The notes under the pieces were generated by a model. The model did not search any database, was not told where the DNA came from, and worked only from the letters and a program-made list of their open reading frames with translations. Position numbers and translations under genes: made by a program. From positions 1-7,471 of the forward strand of contig JAKEEV010000595.1 of NCBI GenBank assembly GCA_022616395.1: a stretch of DNA of 7,471 nt. The letters run 5' to 3'. This document shows, in pieces, positions 1-6,585 of this stretch. The stretch is from Planctomycetia bacterium. GTDB taxonomy: Bacteria; Planctomycetota; Planctomycetia; Gemmatales; Gemmataceae. The stretch's first letter is position 1, and each line of letters starts with the position of its first letter.

Positions 1-62
1 ACCGCTCGCGGAGCGAGCGGACCACACTCCAGACACCGCTCGCGGGGCGAGCGGACCAGACT
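1..62. repeat. Two direct copies of a short GC-rich hairpin repeat
   Basis: A 28-bp unit at 1-28 recurs at 35-62 with two mismatches (positions 12/46 and 25/59). Each unit contains a perfect 8-bp stem, CCGCTCGC pairing with GCGAGCGG, around a 3-nt loop: stems 2-9/13-20 and 36-43/47-54. The loop differs (GGA versus GGG) while both stems are intact, so pairing seems to be what is kept. The pair lies 11 bp past the stop codon of the minus-strand gene that ends at 66, so it would be transcribed as two successive stem-loops in that mRNA's 3' tail. There is no T-run on either strand, so it is not a standard intrinsic terminator. More copies may lie outside the window. A REP-like intergenic repeat is the most likely reading. 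Confidence 0.8.
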
Positions 63-65
63 CGT

Positions 66-1727
66 TCACTTCGGCTTCTTCACATCGCTGGCCTGGAAGT
101 CCACGCCGATGATCGCGGTGACCGGCACTTCCTTACCTTTGAATGGTACCAGCCCTCTGCGCACCTGAACCCGCCACTGCACTGGCTCGGTCGCGTGTTC
201 CACCGCGTTGATAATCTCCATTTTCGCATCGGTGAATACGATGTACTCGCGGGTCTCGCCGGGCTTCAGCGGAATCGAATCCTTCGCCTGCCGCACCTCA
301 AGTTTCTTCCGATACTTGGTGGGGTCGAGCGGCCATTCGATGAAGCCGCCAGCGAAACTGTCCTTGCCCACAACCAGGCGTGTGATCGGTTTCGGAGCGC
401 CGCTGATGTCGCGACGCGTGAACGCAGGGTCCATCGGGAAAATCGGCAACTCGCCCGTGTTCTTGATCGAGAGCGTCAATACCAGCGCCGGGTTGGTTGG
501 GATCGTCTGGGGAGAGCGGTCACTGACGGTTTCGGTCACGATCTCCAGTCGTCGATTCTCGATCCGCACGGGCTGCACTTCCAGTTGCCCGATGGCAACC
601 TTTCCGCCCAGGCTCGTTCGCTGAGCCGCGGGCAACTCGCCATCAACCGGGAAGTTGTAACTCTGCACTTTCTTGCGGCTGACTGGGTCGAATTCGCCGA
701 AGCTGTCCGGGATCGTCGAGAGTGGATGACCAGGGTCGAGCTGCTCGCTGGACTTGAAGAACAGCCCGTAGACCGCCAGCCCCGTCATGATGAGCGCGTA
801 TCCGATGACTCCGAAGAGCGCGATTTTCGATCCACTCGCGGAAGGCGTGACATCATCGCGCCCGCGAAGAGGTTTCTCGGTCGGAGCGGTGGGTGCGGTC
901 TTGCGTGCTCGCGTGCCGGACCCATCTTGCGGTTGAGTCGCTTGAGGTGGTGCGGTTTTCGTTCCTTTGGGCGAAGTCGGAGCCGTTGTTGTATCCAGAT
1001 CGGCAAAAGGATTGGTCGCGGCCGATGGCTTGGGAGTCGCGATTGAAGGCACCGCAACGGGTGTTGGAGTGGGGATCGGCGCACGGACAACGAACGGTGT
1101 CGGGCTTGGCACCGGGAACGGTGTTGGTGGTCGGACTGGCGGAATTGGTGGCGGGGCCGGAAGTGGCGCTGCGGGCGTGGGGTCGAGATCGCTGAAGGGA
1201 TTCGCCACTTCCGTGGTGGCCGGCAGAGGCACGTTTGAACCGGGCGCTGTGAGTGGAACCGGCATCGGTAGCGGATCGGTCGCCGGCAGTCCTCCAGAAT
1301 CCATCGTCAGCGGAACCGGCAACCGGGGGGTTGTCGAAGACCCGAACACCTCGTCTTCCGACTCGTTCTCTTCACTCAAAATGCTGTCCGCGCCCTCTTT
1401 CCGTTGCGAGATGTTGAACCCCGGCACTTCCGGCGCTGCTGGCGGATTCGTTGCCGATGGAGGAACAGCAGGAGCTGGTGTCACAACGACCGGTGCCGGT
1501 GTCGAGGAGGGACGGGGAGCGGGAGTGAGGCGCGCTGGTGTTGGCTGTGGTGTTCGCGATGGTGTCGAATCCGGTGTGGGAGTCGGGACTCCGGAACCAG
1601 CCGAAGCCGGTGCCAAAACCACCTGCTTGCAGTGCGGGCAGCGAACCGGTTTACCAAGCAACCCGCCCGGCACGCCCATGCGCCGACCGCAGAACGGACA
1701 CGGAAAAGTGACGGTTGCGGATGCCAT
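66..1727 (-). CDS. Zinc-ribbon, Pro/Thr-rich, single-pass membrane protein of unknown function
   Basis: This 553-residue protein has three parts. Residues 10-33 form a zinc ribbon with CPFC (10-13) and CPHC (30-33), the planctomycete type of N-terminal zinc finger. Residues about 40-300 are a low-complexity Pro/Thr/Ala-rich linker, which holds an acidic patch near 113-127 and two copies of the motif NPF(S/A)DLD at 176-182 and 239-245. Residues 302-324 form one hydrophobic membrane helix. The rest (about 325-553) looks like a beta-rich domain of Ig-like or DUF4352-like character; that family guess is weak. Basic residues before the helix suggest the zinc ribbon and linker are cytoplasmic and the last 230 residues are outside. 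The ATG start directly precedes the zinc ribbon, but no convincing Shine-Dalgarno sequence is visible. The stop is TGA. No enzymatic motif is seen. The role is unknown; a structural or sensing part of the envelope is possible. Confidence 0.85.
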   Translation of the reverse strand: MASATVTFPCPFCGRRMGVPGGLLGKPVRCPHCKQVVLAPASAGSGVPTPTPDSTPSRTPQPTPARLTPAPRPSSTPAPVVVTPAPAVPPSATNPPAAPEVPGFNISQRKEGADSILSEENESEDEVFGSSTTPRLPVPLTMDSGGLPATDPLPMPVPLTAPGSNVPLPATTEVANPFSDLDPTPAAPLPAPPPIPPVRPPTPFPVPSPTPFVVRAPIPTPTPVAVPSIATPKPSAATNPFADLDTTTAPTSPKGTKTAPPQATQPQDGSGTRARKTAPTAPTEKPLRGRDDVTPSASGSKIALFGVIGYALIMTGLAVYGLFFKSSEQLDPGHPLSTIPDSFGEFDPVSRKKVQSYNFPVDGELPAAQRTSLGGKVAIGQLEVQPVRIENRRLEIVTETVSDRSPQTIPTNPALVLTLSIKNTGELPIFPMDPAFTRRDISGAPKPITRLVVGKDSFAGGFIEWPLDPTKYRKKLEVRQAKDSIPLKPGETREYIVFTDAKMEIINAVEHATEPVQWRVQVRRGLVPFKGKEVPVTAIIGVDFQASDVKKPK

Positions 1728-1810
1728 GAATGCTTACGAGAGACGGGCGACAGACTGCGGACACGGCGGATCATGCGAATCCTACAACGCAACGCCGACT
1801 CATGCAAAGA

Positions 1811-1908
1811 GCCTGTCTTCTGATGTAGGACAGGCTTCCAGCCTGTCATGACTTTAGACAGGCAAGATGCCTGTCCCACTTCCAGAGACAGGCAAGATGC
1901 CTGTCCTA
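1811..1908. repeat. Cluster of three palindromic GACAGGC-N5-GCCTGTC repeats
   Basis: Three perfect 7-bp palindromes with 5-nt loops lie at 1829-1847 (loop TTCCA), 1857-1875 (loop AAGAT) and 1887-1905 (loop AAGAT), spaced 28 and 30 bp apart. An extra half-site GCCTGTC at 1811-1817 could pair with 1829-1835 instead. The last copy touches the stop codon of the minus-strand ThuA gene at 1906-1908, and its flank (CCTAC on the plus strand) reads GTAGG on the coding strand, so the TAG stop belongs to the extended repeat. The cluster fills more than half of the 178-bp gap between two same-strand genes. It would form stem-loops in the 3' tail of the ThuA mRNA but lacks a T-run. Stems are identical while loops vary. 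Short peptides from such repeats (RQDACPT, TGWKPVL) are familiar as spurious translations in planctomycete-type genomes; this is from memory. Confidence 0.85.
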
Positions 1909-2817
1909 CTCCTTCTTGCCGCTGGGCGTTGCATCGCCTTTCAATTCACCCACAGCCCATTTTAACCCGCCGAGAAGGTGCTTCTGAAACTTCTCGTCCT
2001 TCCATACCTTCGGATCGTGCCCGAACGAAGTGTAGAACACCTTCCCTTTCCCCTCCTCACGACACCACGAGATCGCATAGTCGCCGTCCTTGCGGGTCAG
2101 GTTACCGCCGGGCTTGAAGGAGTCGGCTTTGATGCTCAGGATGATGTGTAGCTTATCGCGTGAATACGGAGCGTCCCAAAAGACGTACATCTCGTCCTGA
2201 TACTCCATGCCGTCCTCGAAGCCGGCCGCGGCCGGGTGTTTCAGATCCTCCACGTGAACCTTGATCTTCTGCAAGCCCGGCGGGTGACCCCTGAAGTACG
2301 CATCGATCAGATCGCCATACACCGATTGCTTGTAGAGCGTGTCGGTAGCGCAGTGGGTTCCCGCGAGCGCTCCACCACCCTTCACCCACTCACGCAGGTC
2401 GTTCAGCTCGTCCGGCGTCACCGGGTTCCCCGTGGTGAAGAACAGCACCACATCGAAGTTCTTCAACGTCTCTTTGTTGATCCGCCCGCAGTTCTCCTTC
2501 TCAACCGGAAGTTTGGTCGCGCCGCGGAACCGTTCGTTGTAAACCTCCAGAGCCGTTCGCTCCGTGCCCCCTTTGTCCTTCACCTTCTTGGCGGGGTCTT
2601 CCGTGAAGCGCCAGCAAGTGACCTCGAAACCGTTCTTGGGCCCAATGTCCTTCAGCACCTCTTCCGCGGTGGCGACTGAACCGTGAATGAAGCCGCCGCT
2701 GTGCGTGACGAGCAAGAGTCGTTTCTTCTTGCTCCTCTCGGGAGCCTCGCGTGCTTCGGAGAGCGACATCGCACCGACCAACGCCCCGACGACAAGGAGG
2801 AATATGAGTTTCCGCAT
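1906..2817 (-). CDS. Secreted ThuA-like domain protein
   Basis: This 303-residue protein has an N-terminal signal peptide: basic MRK, a hydrophobic core at residues 4-19, and a likely cleavage site after SEA (20-22). The mature part matches the ThuA-like family (class I glutamine-amidotransferase-like flavodoxin fold). Visible family signatures are VTHSGGFIHG (37-46), the strand VVLFFTTGN (123-131), GTHCATD (153-159), FRGHP (175-179), EYQDEMY (205-211), YTSFGHD (262-268) and the C-terminal HLLGGLKWA (280-288). The length fits a single complete domain. ThuA was named for trehalose utilisation in rhizobia. Planctomycetes carry many secreted paralogues, often thought to act in carbohydrate breakdown, but substrate and reaction cannot be read from this sequence. 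The ATG start gives the signal peptide. A GGAG at 2829-2832 lies 11 nt upstream, slightly far. The stop TAG overlaps the palindromic repeat family downstream. The gap to the upstream phosphatase gene is 246 bp, so it probably has its own promoter. Confidence 0.93.
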   Translation of the reverse strand: MRKLIFLLVVGALVGAMSLSEAREAPERSKKKRLLLVTHSGGFIHGSVATAEEVLKDIGPKNGFEVTCWRFTEDPAKKVKDKGGTERTALEVYNERFRGATKLPVEKENCGRINKETLKNFDVVLFFTTGNPVTPDELNDLREWVKGGGALAGTHCATDTLYKQSVYGDLIDAYFRGHPPGLQKIKVHVEDLKHPAAAGFEDGMEYQDEMYVFWDAPYSRDKLHIILSIKADSFKPGGNLTRKDGDYAISWCREEGKGKVFYTSFGHDPKVWKDEKFQKHLLGGLKWAVGELKGDATPSGKKE

Positions 2818-2981
2818 AGTTGGGTGAACTCCACAAGGGAAAAGGGGAAGCGAGTGGCGGGACCGACACGCGAATTGTAAGCGAAGCGCGGAAGGAGAAC
2901 CAGAAGGCGAATTGTGCGCAAGGGATGGGAACCTTCTCCCTCCGCAGCTAGTTAACTTTTGTACAGTCAGAATTTCCGACA

Positions 2982-3005
2982 GTCAGATGGTCAGATGGTC
3001 AGATG
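2982..3005. repeat. Tandem 8-bp repeat, three exact copies of GTCAGATG
   Basis: GTCAGATG occurs three times without gaps (2982-2989, 2990-2997, 2998-3005), preceded by looser related matches (ACAGTCAG at 2963-2970 and ACAGTCAG at 2980-2987). The third copy forms the left arm of the stem-loop at 2999-3031. It lies in the non-coding gap between the phosphatase stop and the ThuA start. The copies probably arose by slippage next to the hairpin arm. No protein-binding role is evident. Confidence 0.8.
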
Positions 3006-3031
3006 GCCACATCCAAGAAGTGGCCATCTGA
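2999..3031 (-). terminator. Perfect 12-bp stem-loop after the phosphatase gene (possible terminator)
   Basis: Arms 2999-3010 and 3020-3031 are perfectly complementary (core CAGATGGCCAC with GTGGCCATCTG), around a 9-nt loop at 3011-3019. The hairpin starts 32 bp past the stop of the minus-strand phosphatase gene, the right place for a transcript end. It is not followed by a T-run on the minus strand, so it would be an atypical terminator or an RNA-stabilising 3' hairpin. The two extra GTCAGATG copies on the left can also pair with the right arm, giving slipped alternative stems. The stem is certain; the terminator role is inferred from position. Confidence 0.5.
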
Positions 3032-3063
3032 GGCACAATAAGCCGGAACAGCGCCGACTTCGT

Positions 3064-4362
3064 TCACGTTCGCTTGACGACAACAAGTGTGCGGTCGTCG
3101 GCGGGCTTGGTACCGACCGTGAACGCGGTGTGCGAGGCGAGGATGGCGTGGAGGAGCGTTTCGGCGGTGGGGAAGCGTGTGGCGAGTTCCTCGTCGATCC
3201 GCGCGGAGCCGAACACATCGCCATCGGTGTTCACCGCTTCGATGACTCCATCCGTGAAGAACACCACTTGATCGCCAGGGAACAGCGGCACGGTCTGTTC
3301 GAGATACACCTCGTCGGGCTTGATGCCGAGTGGGAGTTTCTGAGCACGGTTGAGCGCGATTTTGAAGCCATCGGCTGCGCGCAGGAGTCGCGGAGGGTTG
3401 TGTCCGGCGCTGGCATAGCTGAGCGTCCCGTTCATCGGGTCGAATACCGCGTAGAACGCGGTCATGAAACTCCCCGTTGGGCGTGTGTAGCGACGAGTCA
3501 TGTGAGCATTCATGTACGTGAGGAACTCGCCCGGTCGCTGAGGCGGTTCGGGTCGCGTGTGAGCGATGCTGTGAGCAACGGCCATGAGCACCGCGGCAGG
3601 CGCGCCATGCCCACTCGCATCCGCGATCAGCACGCCAAGTCGGTCGTTTGGGAGGTGGAAGAAGTCGTAGTAATCTCCCCCAGCGCGCTTGGCGGTCTGG
3701 TAATGCACCGCGATATCCAGACCCGGCACGCGGGACTTTTCCGCAGGGAGCAGTGACAGTTGAATATCGGCGATTGTGCGCAGTTCGTAATCGACCGCGT
3801 CGAACGCATCCTTCACCGCTTGCGAAAGCACGACGGTTTGCGTGGCTCGCGCGAAGAGGTTACTGAGTAACACCAGATCCGCGACCCGTTCGCGTGGGAA
3901 CGATTCGGTATCATCACGAGTCAGGACGAGCATCGTCTGGGCCACGCCCTGCTCGAAGTGCGGAATGGCCAGGAGCGACCGTTGACCGGCGAGATACTCC
4001 ACCGCGGGGTCGTCGGGATCGAGCGTCAGGCCATCAATTACGCGCGGTTGATCGCCGTAGAGAAGCTCCGCGAGCAGTCCGCCGTTATGAATCGGCAGCC
4101 GGTGTTGTTCCTTCCAGGGGTTGACCGGGTTTTCCCACAAGCTAAAGCGCGCGACTCGGTAGTCCGAGTGCCTCAGCCCGCGGCGCGAAAGTGTGACGTG
4201 TCGGCTGACGGGGAAGAGTTGGGCCATGCGCCGGGCAAACACCGCATACATTTCCTGTGGGTCGGTGGACCGGCTCAGTTCGCGCATCACCTCCACGCTG
4301 AGCGCCAGTCTTGTGCGCCAGTTGCGCGGTTCGATATCGAAGAAATCTGGTGCCACTGTCAT
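3064..4362 (-). CDS. GAF-domain PP2C-type (SpoIIE/RsbU-like) serine/threonine phosphatase
   Basis: This 432-residue soluble protein has no signal peptide or membrane helix. Residues about 18-180 look like a GAF sensor domain (helix, then a mixed sheet including SLLAIPHFEQGVAQTMLVL at 129-147). Residues about 185-432 form a complete SpoIIE/PP2C phosphatase. The linker-helix signature IQLSLLP is at 200-206. Metal-binding Asp candidates are in GGDYYDFF (228-235, Asp230), ADASGHG (247-253, Asp248), FFTDGVIEA (368-376, Asp371) and ADDRTLVVVK (421-430, Asp423). The YASAGHNPP motif is at 316-324. All catalytic motifs appear intact. Relatives (RsbU, RsbP, SpoIIE) dephosphorylate an anti-anti-sigma factor in partner-switching control of alternative sigma factors; no such partner is encoded here, so the target is unknown. 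The ATG at 4360-4362 is well supported by GGAGG six nt upstream. It begins the left arm of a divergent pair with the MBL gene. Confidence 0.94.
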   Translation of the reverse strand: MTVAPDFFDIEPRNWRTRLALSVEVMRELSRSTDPQEMYAVFARRMAQLFPVSRHVTLSRRGLRHSDYRVARFSLWENPVNPWKEQHRLPIHNGGLLAELLYGDQPRVIDGLTLDPDDPAVEYLAGQRSLLAIPHFEQGVAQTMLVLTRDDTESFPRERVADLVLLSNLFARATQTVVLSQAVKDAFDAVDYELRTIADIQLSLLPAEKSRVPGLDIAVHYQTAKRAGGDYYDFFHLPNDRLGVLIADASGHGAPAAVLMAVAHSIAHTRPEPPQRPGEFLTYMNAHMTRRYTRPTGSFMTAFYAVFDPMNGTLSYASAGHNPPRLLRAADGFKIALNRAQKLPLGIKPDEVYLEQTVPLFPGDQVVFFTDGVIEAVNTDGDVFGSARIDEELATRFPTAETLLHAILASHTAFTVGTKPADDRTLVVVKRT

Positions 4363-4368
4363 GCGCCG

Positions 4369-4373
4369 CCTCC
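4369..4373 (-). promoter_or_regulatory. Shine-Dalgarno site fixing the phosphatase start
   Basis: The minus strand reads GGAGG here, six nt before the ATG at 4360-4362. It is the clearest ribosome-binding site in the window and supports this start over internal Met codons such as residue 26. Confidence 0.75.
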
Positions 4374-4535
4374 GCGGCTAAAGGATAAGCGACAATCCAT
4401 TGCATACGGAGCGAATTGAGCGAATAAGCGATCAGACGCGCCGGGTATCAGTAGACCCGCGATGGACGCCAAACGCAAGCGACTGCTCCGAGATTTCACG
4501 GATTCGACACCTGGGTGTGTGAAACTGTGCGGCCC

Positions 4536-4609
4536 TCTTGGCGAACCCCGCCCGCAAGGGCGGCGGGTCAAGCAACACCCGCCGCCCTTGCGGGCGGGGT
4601 TCGCCAAGA
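4536..4609. repeat. Perfect inverted repeat, 33-bp arms with 8-nt loop
   Basis: Arms 4536-4568 and 4577-4609 are complementary at all 33 positions, separated by CAAGCAAC (4569-4576). Each arm also contains its own small hairpin: CCGCCC-GCAA-GGGCGG at 4548-4563 and CCGCCC-TTGC-GGGCGG at 4582-4597. The DNA could therefore form one long cruciform or two short ones. The left small hairpin has a GNRA-type tetraloop if read as RNA. The element sits about 60 bp upstream of the MBL start and 170 bp upstream of the phosphatase start, between diverging genes, where a transcription terminator is not expected. The best reading is two oppositely oriented copies of a REP-like intergenic repeat; a regulatory cruciform is an alternative. 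No transposase gene or clear target-site duplication is visible. Confidence 0.9.
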
Positions 4610-4671
4610 CTTGACCTTCACTATGCCATCAGCGACGATCAAGTTCATTCCCTCCCACCGCGCGGTGCTCT

Positions 4672-6585
4672 ATGCGACTTCGCATCTCTCTTGCTCTGTT
4701 GTGTGCGGGTGTGGTCGCGGCGGTTGCGTGGATCACCTCCGCGCAGCCGAAAGGCGGACTGAAGAACTGGCAGAAGATCGGAGAGGGCGTTTATCGCACG
4801 AAGGACGCTCCGTACAGTTACGCACTCGTGGATCGCGAGCGGGCGATTCTCTTCGATGCCACCGTGCCGCCGGGAACAGTTGCGGAACTCGGCGCGAAGA
4901 CAATCGATCAGGTTCTGCTGACACATCATCATCGCGACACTGCCGAGTTTGCTTCCGAATATCGCAAGAAGAAGGTACCGGTTCGAGCGGCGAAAGAATC
5001 TGCTGACTGGCTCACGCCAGAGGCCGTTGCGAAGTTCTGGAAGGAAGCGATTCCGCTTCGTAATTCGCGCACCGCGTACTTCGTGTTGCCGGAAGGAGTC
5101 GAAGGCGTCGATTGCACGCTCGCGGACGGCAAGCGCATCACGTTTGGCCCGTGGAACATCACGCCAGTGGCAACACCGGGCCATTCGCGCGATCATTTCG
5201 CGTTCTTCGTGGAGTTGGCCGGAGATGCGAAAGGTCCGCGTTATCTCTTCGCCGGTGACGCACTGCATTCACGCGGGAAACTCTGGACACCCTACACAAC
5301 CGACTGGGATCACTGGACCGATGTGGGCCTGAAACCGACGGCGGAATCGCTTCGCAAGCTCGCGAAGCTCAACGCAACCTTTCTTGGCCTCTCACACGGT
5401 CCACTTATCACTGAGGACATCGCGAAGGTTCTTACCGAGACGGCGGAGGCGGTTGAGGAAGCCTCGTTCATGAAGAGCTTCGAGCGGTACACCAAACAGA
5501 GACTCAAGGACGAACCAAAATACGATTTCCTCGTGCCCAAAGAACAGATCGCCAGCGCGGGAGACAAACCCTGGGCGAAGGTCGCGGATCGACTGTGGAT
5601 TACGGGAAACACGTACGTGCTGCAATCCAAGACGGGCGATGGAATCTTCGTCCTTGACCCGTGGGGTCAGCGCTCCGCGGATCAAGTGGCGAAGCTCCAG
5701 AAGGACGAGAAGCTCGGCGCGGTCGAAGTAGTCGCCTTCAGTCACGCTCATTACGACCACTTCGACGGGATTCATGTGCTGGGTGGCCGCGACAAGTGCG
5801 AAGTCTGGTCGCTCGATCTGGTCGCGGCTCCGCTGAAAGACCCGAACCGCTATCGCGCTCCGTTCCTTGATCCGCGGCCCATCAAGTTCACGAAGGAGTT
5901 GAAGGACGGCGAGGCCGCAGCCTGGGGCGGCTACACGTTCAAATTTCATCACTTACCGGGTCAGTCGTATTTCACAAGCGCCATTGAAGCAACGATTGAC
6001 GGCAAGCAGTCTCTGTTCACCGCGGACAACTTCTTCCATCAGGACCAGTTCAGCGGCACCGGCGGATGGATGGGCTTAAACCGCAGCTATCCCTCGGTGT
6101 ACGGCACAAGCGCGAAGAAGGTGCTCGACATCGCGCCCGAGCGTGTGTTGGCCGAACACGGTGGGCCGTACATCTTCAGTGCGGAAGATTACCGGAGGCG
6201 TGTGAAGTGGGGAGAAGCCGCGGGGAAGGCCGCGGATGCGCTCTGCGTGAGCGGCTCGCACCGCTGGGACTGGAACCCGAATCGCGTGGAGTTCGAGCCG
6301 CACTTGCAAACCGCCAAAACTGGCGCGAAGCTCAAAGCGGTGCTGCGTGTGAACAACACCTCCGCGATGGCTCAGACGGTGAACGTGTCGATTCGCGGGC
6401 GCGGAATTGTTCCAGATTCCACGTACAAATACCGTGCGTTCGCAGGGATGAGCAGCGAGTATCAACTCGATCTGGCACTCGCTCAGAATGTGAAGCCGGG
6501 CCGCTACATCATCGAGGTACGCAGCAACGACTCGACCGGGATTGAGGGCTGCGACTGCTTCTTCGCGGTGGATGTCGTTGAGTAG
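4672..6585 (+). CDS. Secreted protein with two tandem metallo-beta-lactamase-fold domains
   Basis: This 637-residue protein starts with a signal peptide (basic MRLR, hydrophobic 5-21, likely cleavage after TSA at 22-24), so it acts outside the cytoplasm. The first MBL-fold domain (about 30-260) carries THHHRD (84-89, His85/His87/Asp89), PGHS (169-172, His171), GDALH (195-199, Asp196) and SHG (241-243, His242), but Thr90 replaces the last His of HxHxDH. The second domain (about 295-520) has intact SHAHYDH (357-363), TADNFF (450-455, Asp452) and AEHGG (494-498, His496), but Gln431 replaces the His of the usual GHS/GHT motif. Residues about 535-637 form a beta-rich C-terminal domain. Single-domain MBL hydrolases are usually 200-300 residues, so this is a duplication or fusion. 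The substrate is unknown; MBL folds include lactonases, esterases, sulfatases and phosphodiesterases. The ATG yields the signal peptide but has no clear Shine-Dalgarno. The TAG stop lies in a palindromic repeat. Confidence 0.9.
   Translation: MRLRISLALLCAGVVAAVAWITSAQPKGGLKNWQKIGEGVYRTKDAPYSYALVDRERAILFDATVPPGTVAELGAKTIDQVLLTHHHRDTAEFASEYRKKKVPVRAAKESADWLTPEAVAKFWKEAIPLRNSRTAYFVLPEGVEGVDCTLADGKRITFGPWNITPVATPGHSRDHFAFFVELAGDAKGPRYLFAGDALHSRGKLWTPYTTDWDHWTDVGLKPTAESLRKLAKLNATFLGLSHGPLITEDIAKVLTETAEAVEEASFMKSFERYTKQRLKDEPKYDFLVPKEQIASAGDKPWAKVADRLWITGNTYVLQSKTGDGIFVLDPWGQRSADQVAKLQKDEKLGAVEVVAFSHAHYDHFDGIHVLGGRDKCEVWSLDLVAAPLKDPNRYRAPFLDPRPIKFTKELKDGEAAAWGGYTFKFHHLPGQSYFTSAIEATIDGKQSLFTADNFFHQDQFSGTGGWMGLNRSYPSVYGTSAKKVLDIAPERVLAEHGGPYIFSAEDYRRRVKWGEAAGKAADALCVSGSHRWDWNPNRVEFEPHLQTAKTGAKLKAVLRVNNTSAMAQTVNVSIRGRGIVPDSTYKYRAFAGMSSEYQLDLALAQNVKPGRYIIEVRSNDSTGIEGCDCFFAVDVVE

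Larger units (their letters stand above)
4363..4671. other. Divergent intergenic region between phosphatase and MBL genes
   Basis: This 309-bp stretch separates two divergently transcribed genes and must hold both promoters. It contains the phosphatase Shine-Dalgarno at 4369-4373, an 8-bp direct repeat ATAAGCGA at 4385-4392 and 4424-4431 in a locally less GC-rich segment (possible operator half-sites, weak), and the long inverted repeat at 4536-4609. A TTGACC box at 4611-4616 could be a -35 for the MBL gene, but the hexamer 17 bp on (GACGAT) is a poor -10. No believable gene is present: open frames here run through the inverted repeat and resemble nothing. Confidence 0.7.

Noticed and set aside
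967..1851. Long plus-strand open frame (294 codons), Gly/Val/Ser-rich, opposite the zinc-ribbon gene
   Set aside because: It is the antisense of the Pro/Thr-rich linker: a GC-rich Pro-coding strand leaves the opposite strand open and Gly-rich. It resembles no family, has no ribosome-binding site, and runs into the palindromic repeats.
1481..1879. Minus-strand frame beginning with TGWKPVL-like residues
   Set aside because: Its start comes from the palindromic repeat and the rest overlaps the zinc-ribbon gene out of frame.
1811..1908. CRISPR-like array (three regularly spaced repeats)
   Set aside because: The units are 19-bp palindromes with only 9-11 bp between them, the loops vary, there is no unique spacer of 25 bp or more, and no cas gene is present.
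1848..2117. Small plus-strand frame translating the repeats as RQDACPT...RQDACPT
   Set aside because: The apparent peptide repeat is only the palindromic DNA repeat read in frame, and the rest is antisense to the ThuA gene.
4536..4609. Intrinsic terminator or small insertion sequence (MITE)
   Set aside because: It lies between diverging gene starts with no T-run, so a terminator is unlikely. A MITE with terminal inverted repeats usually has a longer centre and a target duplication; the 8-nt centre and lack of a clear duplication favour paired REP-like units.
4611..4639. Promoter TTGACC-N17-GACGAT for the MBL gene
   Set aside because: The -35 is good but the -10 matches at only three of six positions, too weak to list as a feature.
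4515..5006. Plus-strand frame of 163 codons across the inverted repeat into the MBL gene
   Set aside because: It runs through both arms of the inverted repeat and is out of frame with the clear signal peptide and MBL domain. No family resemblance.
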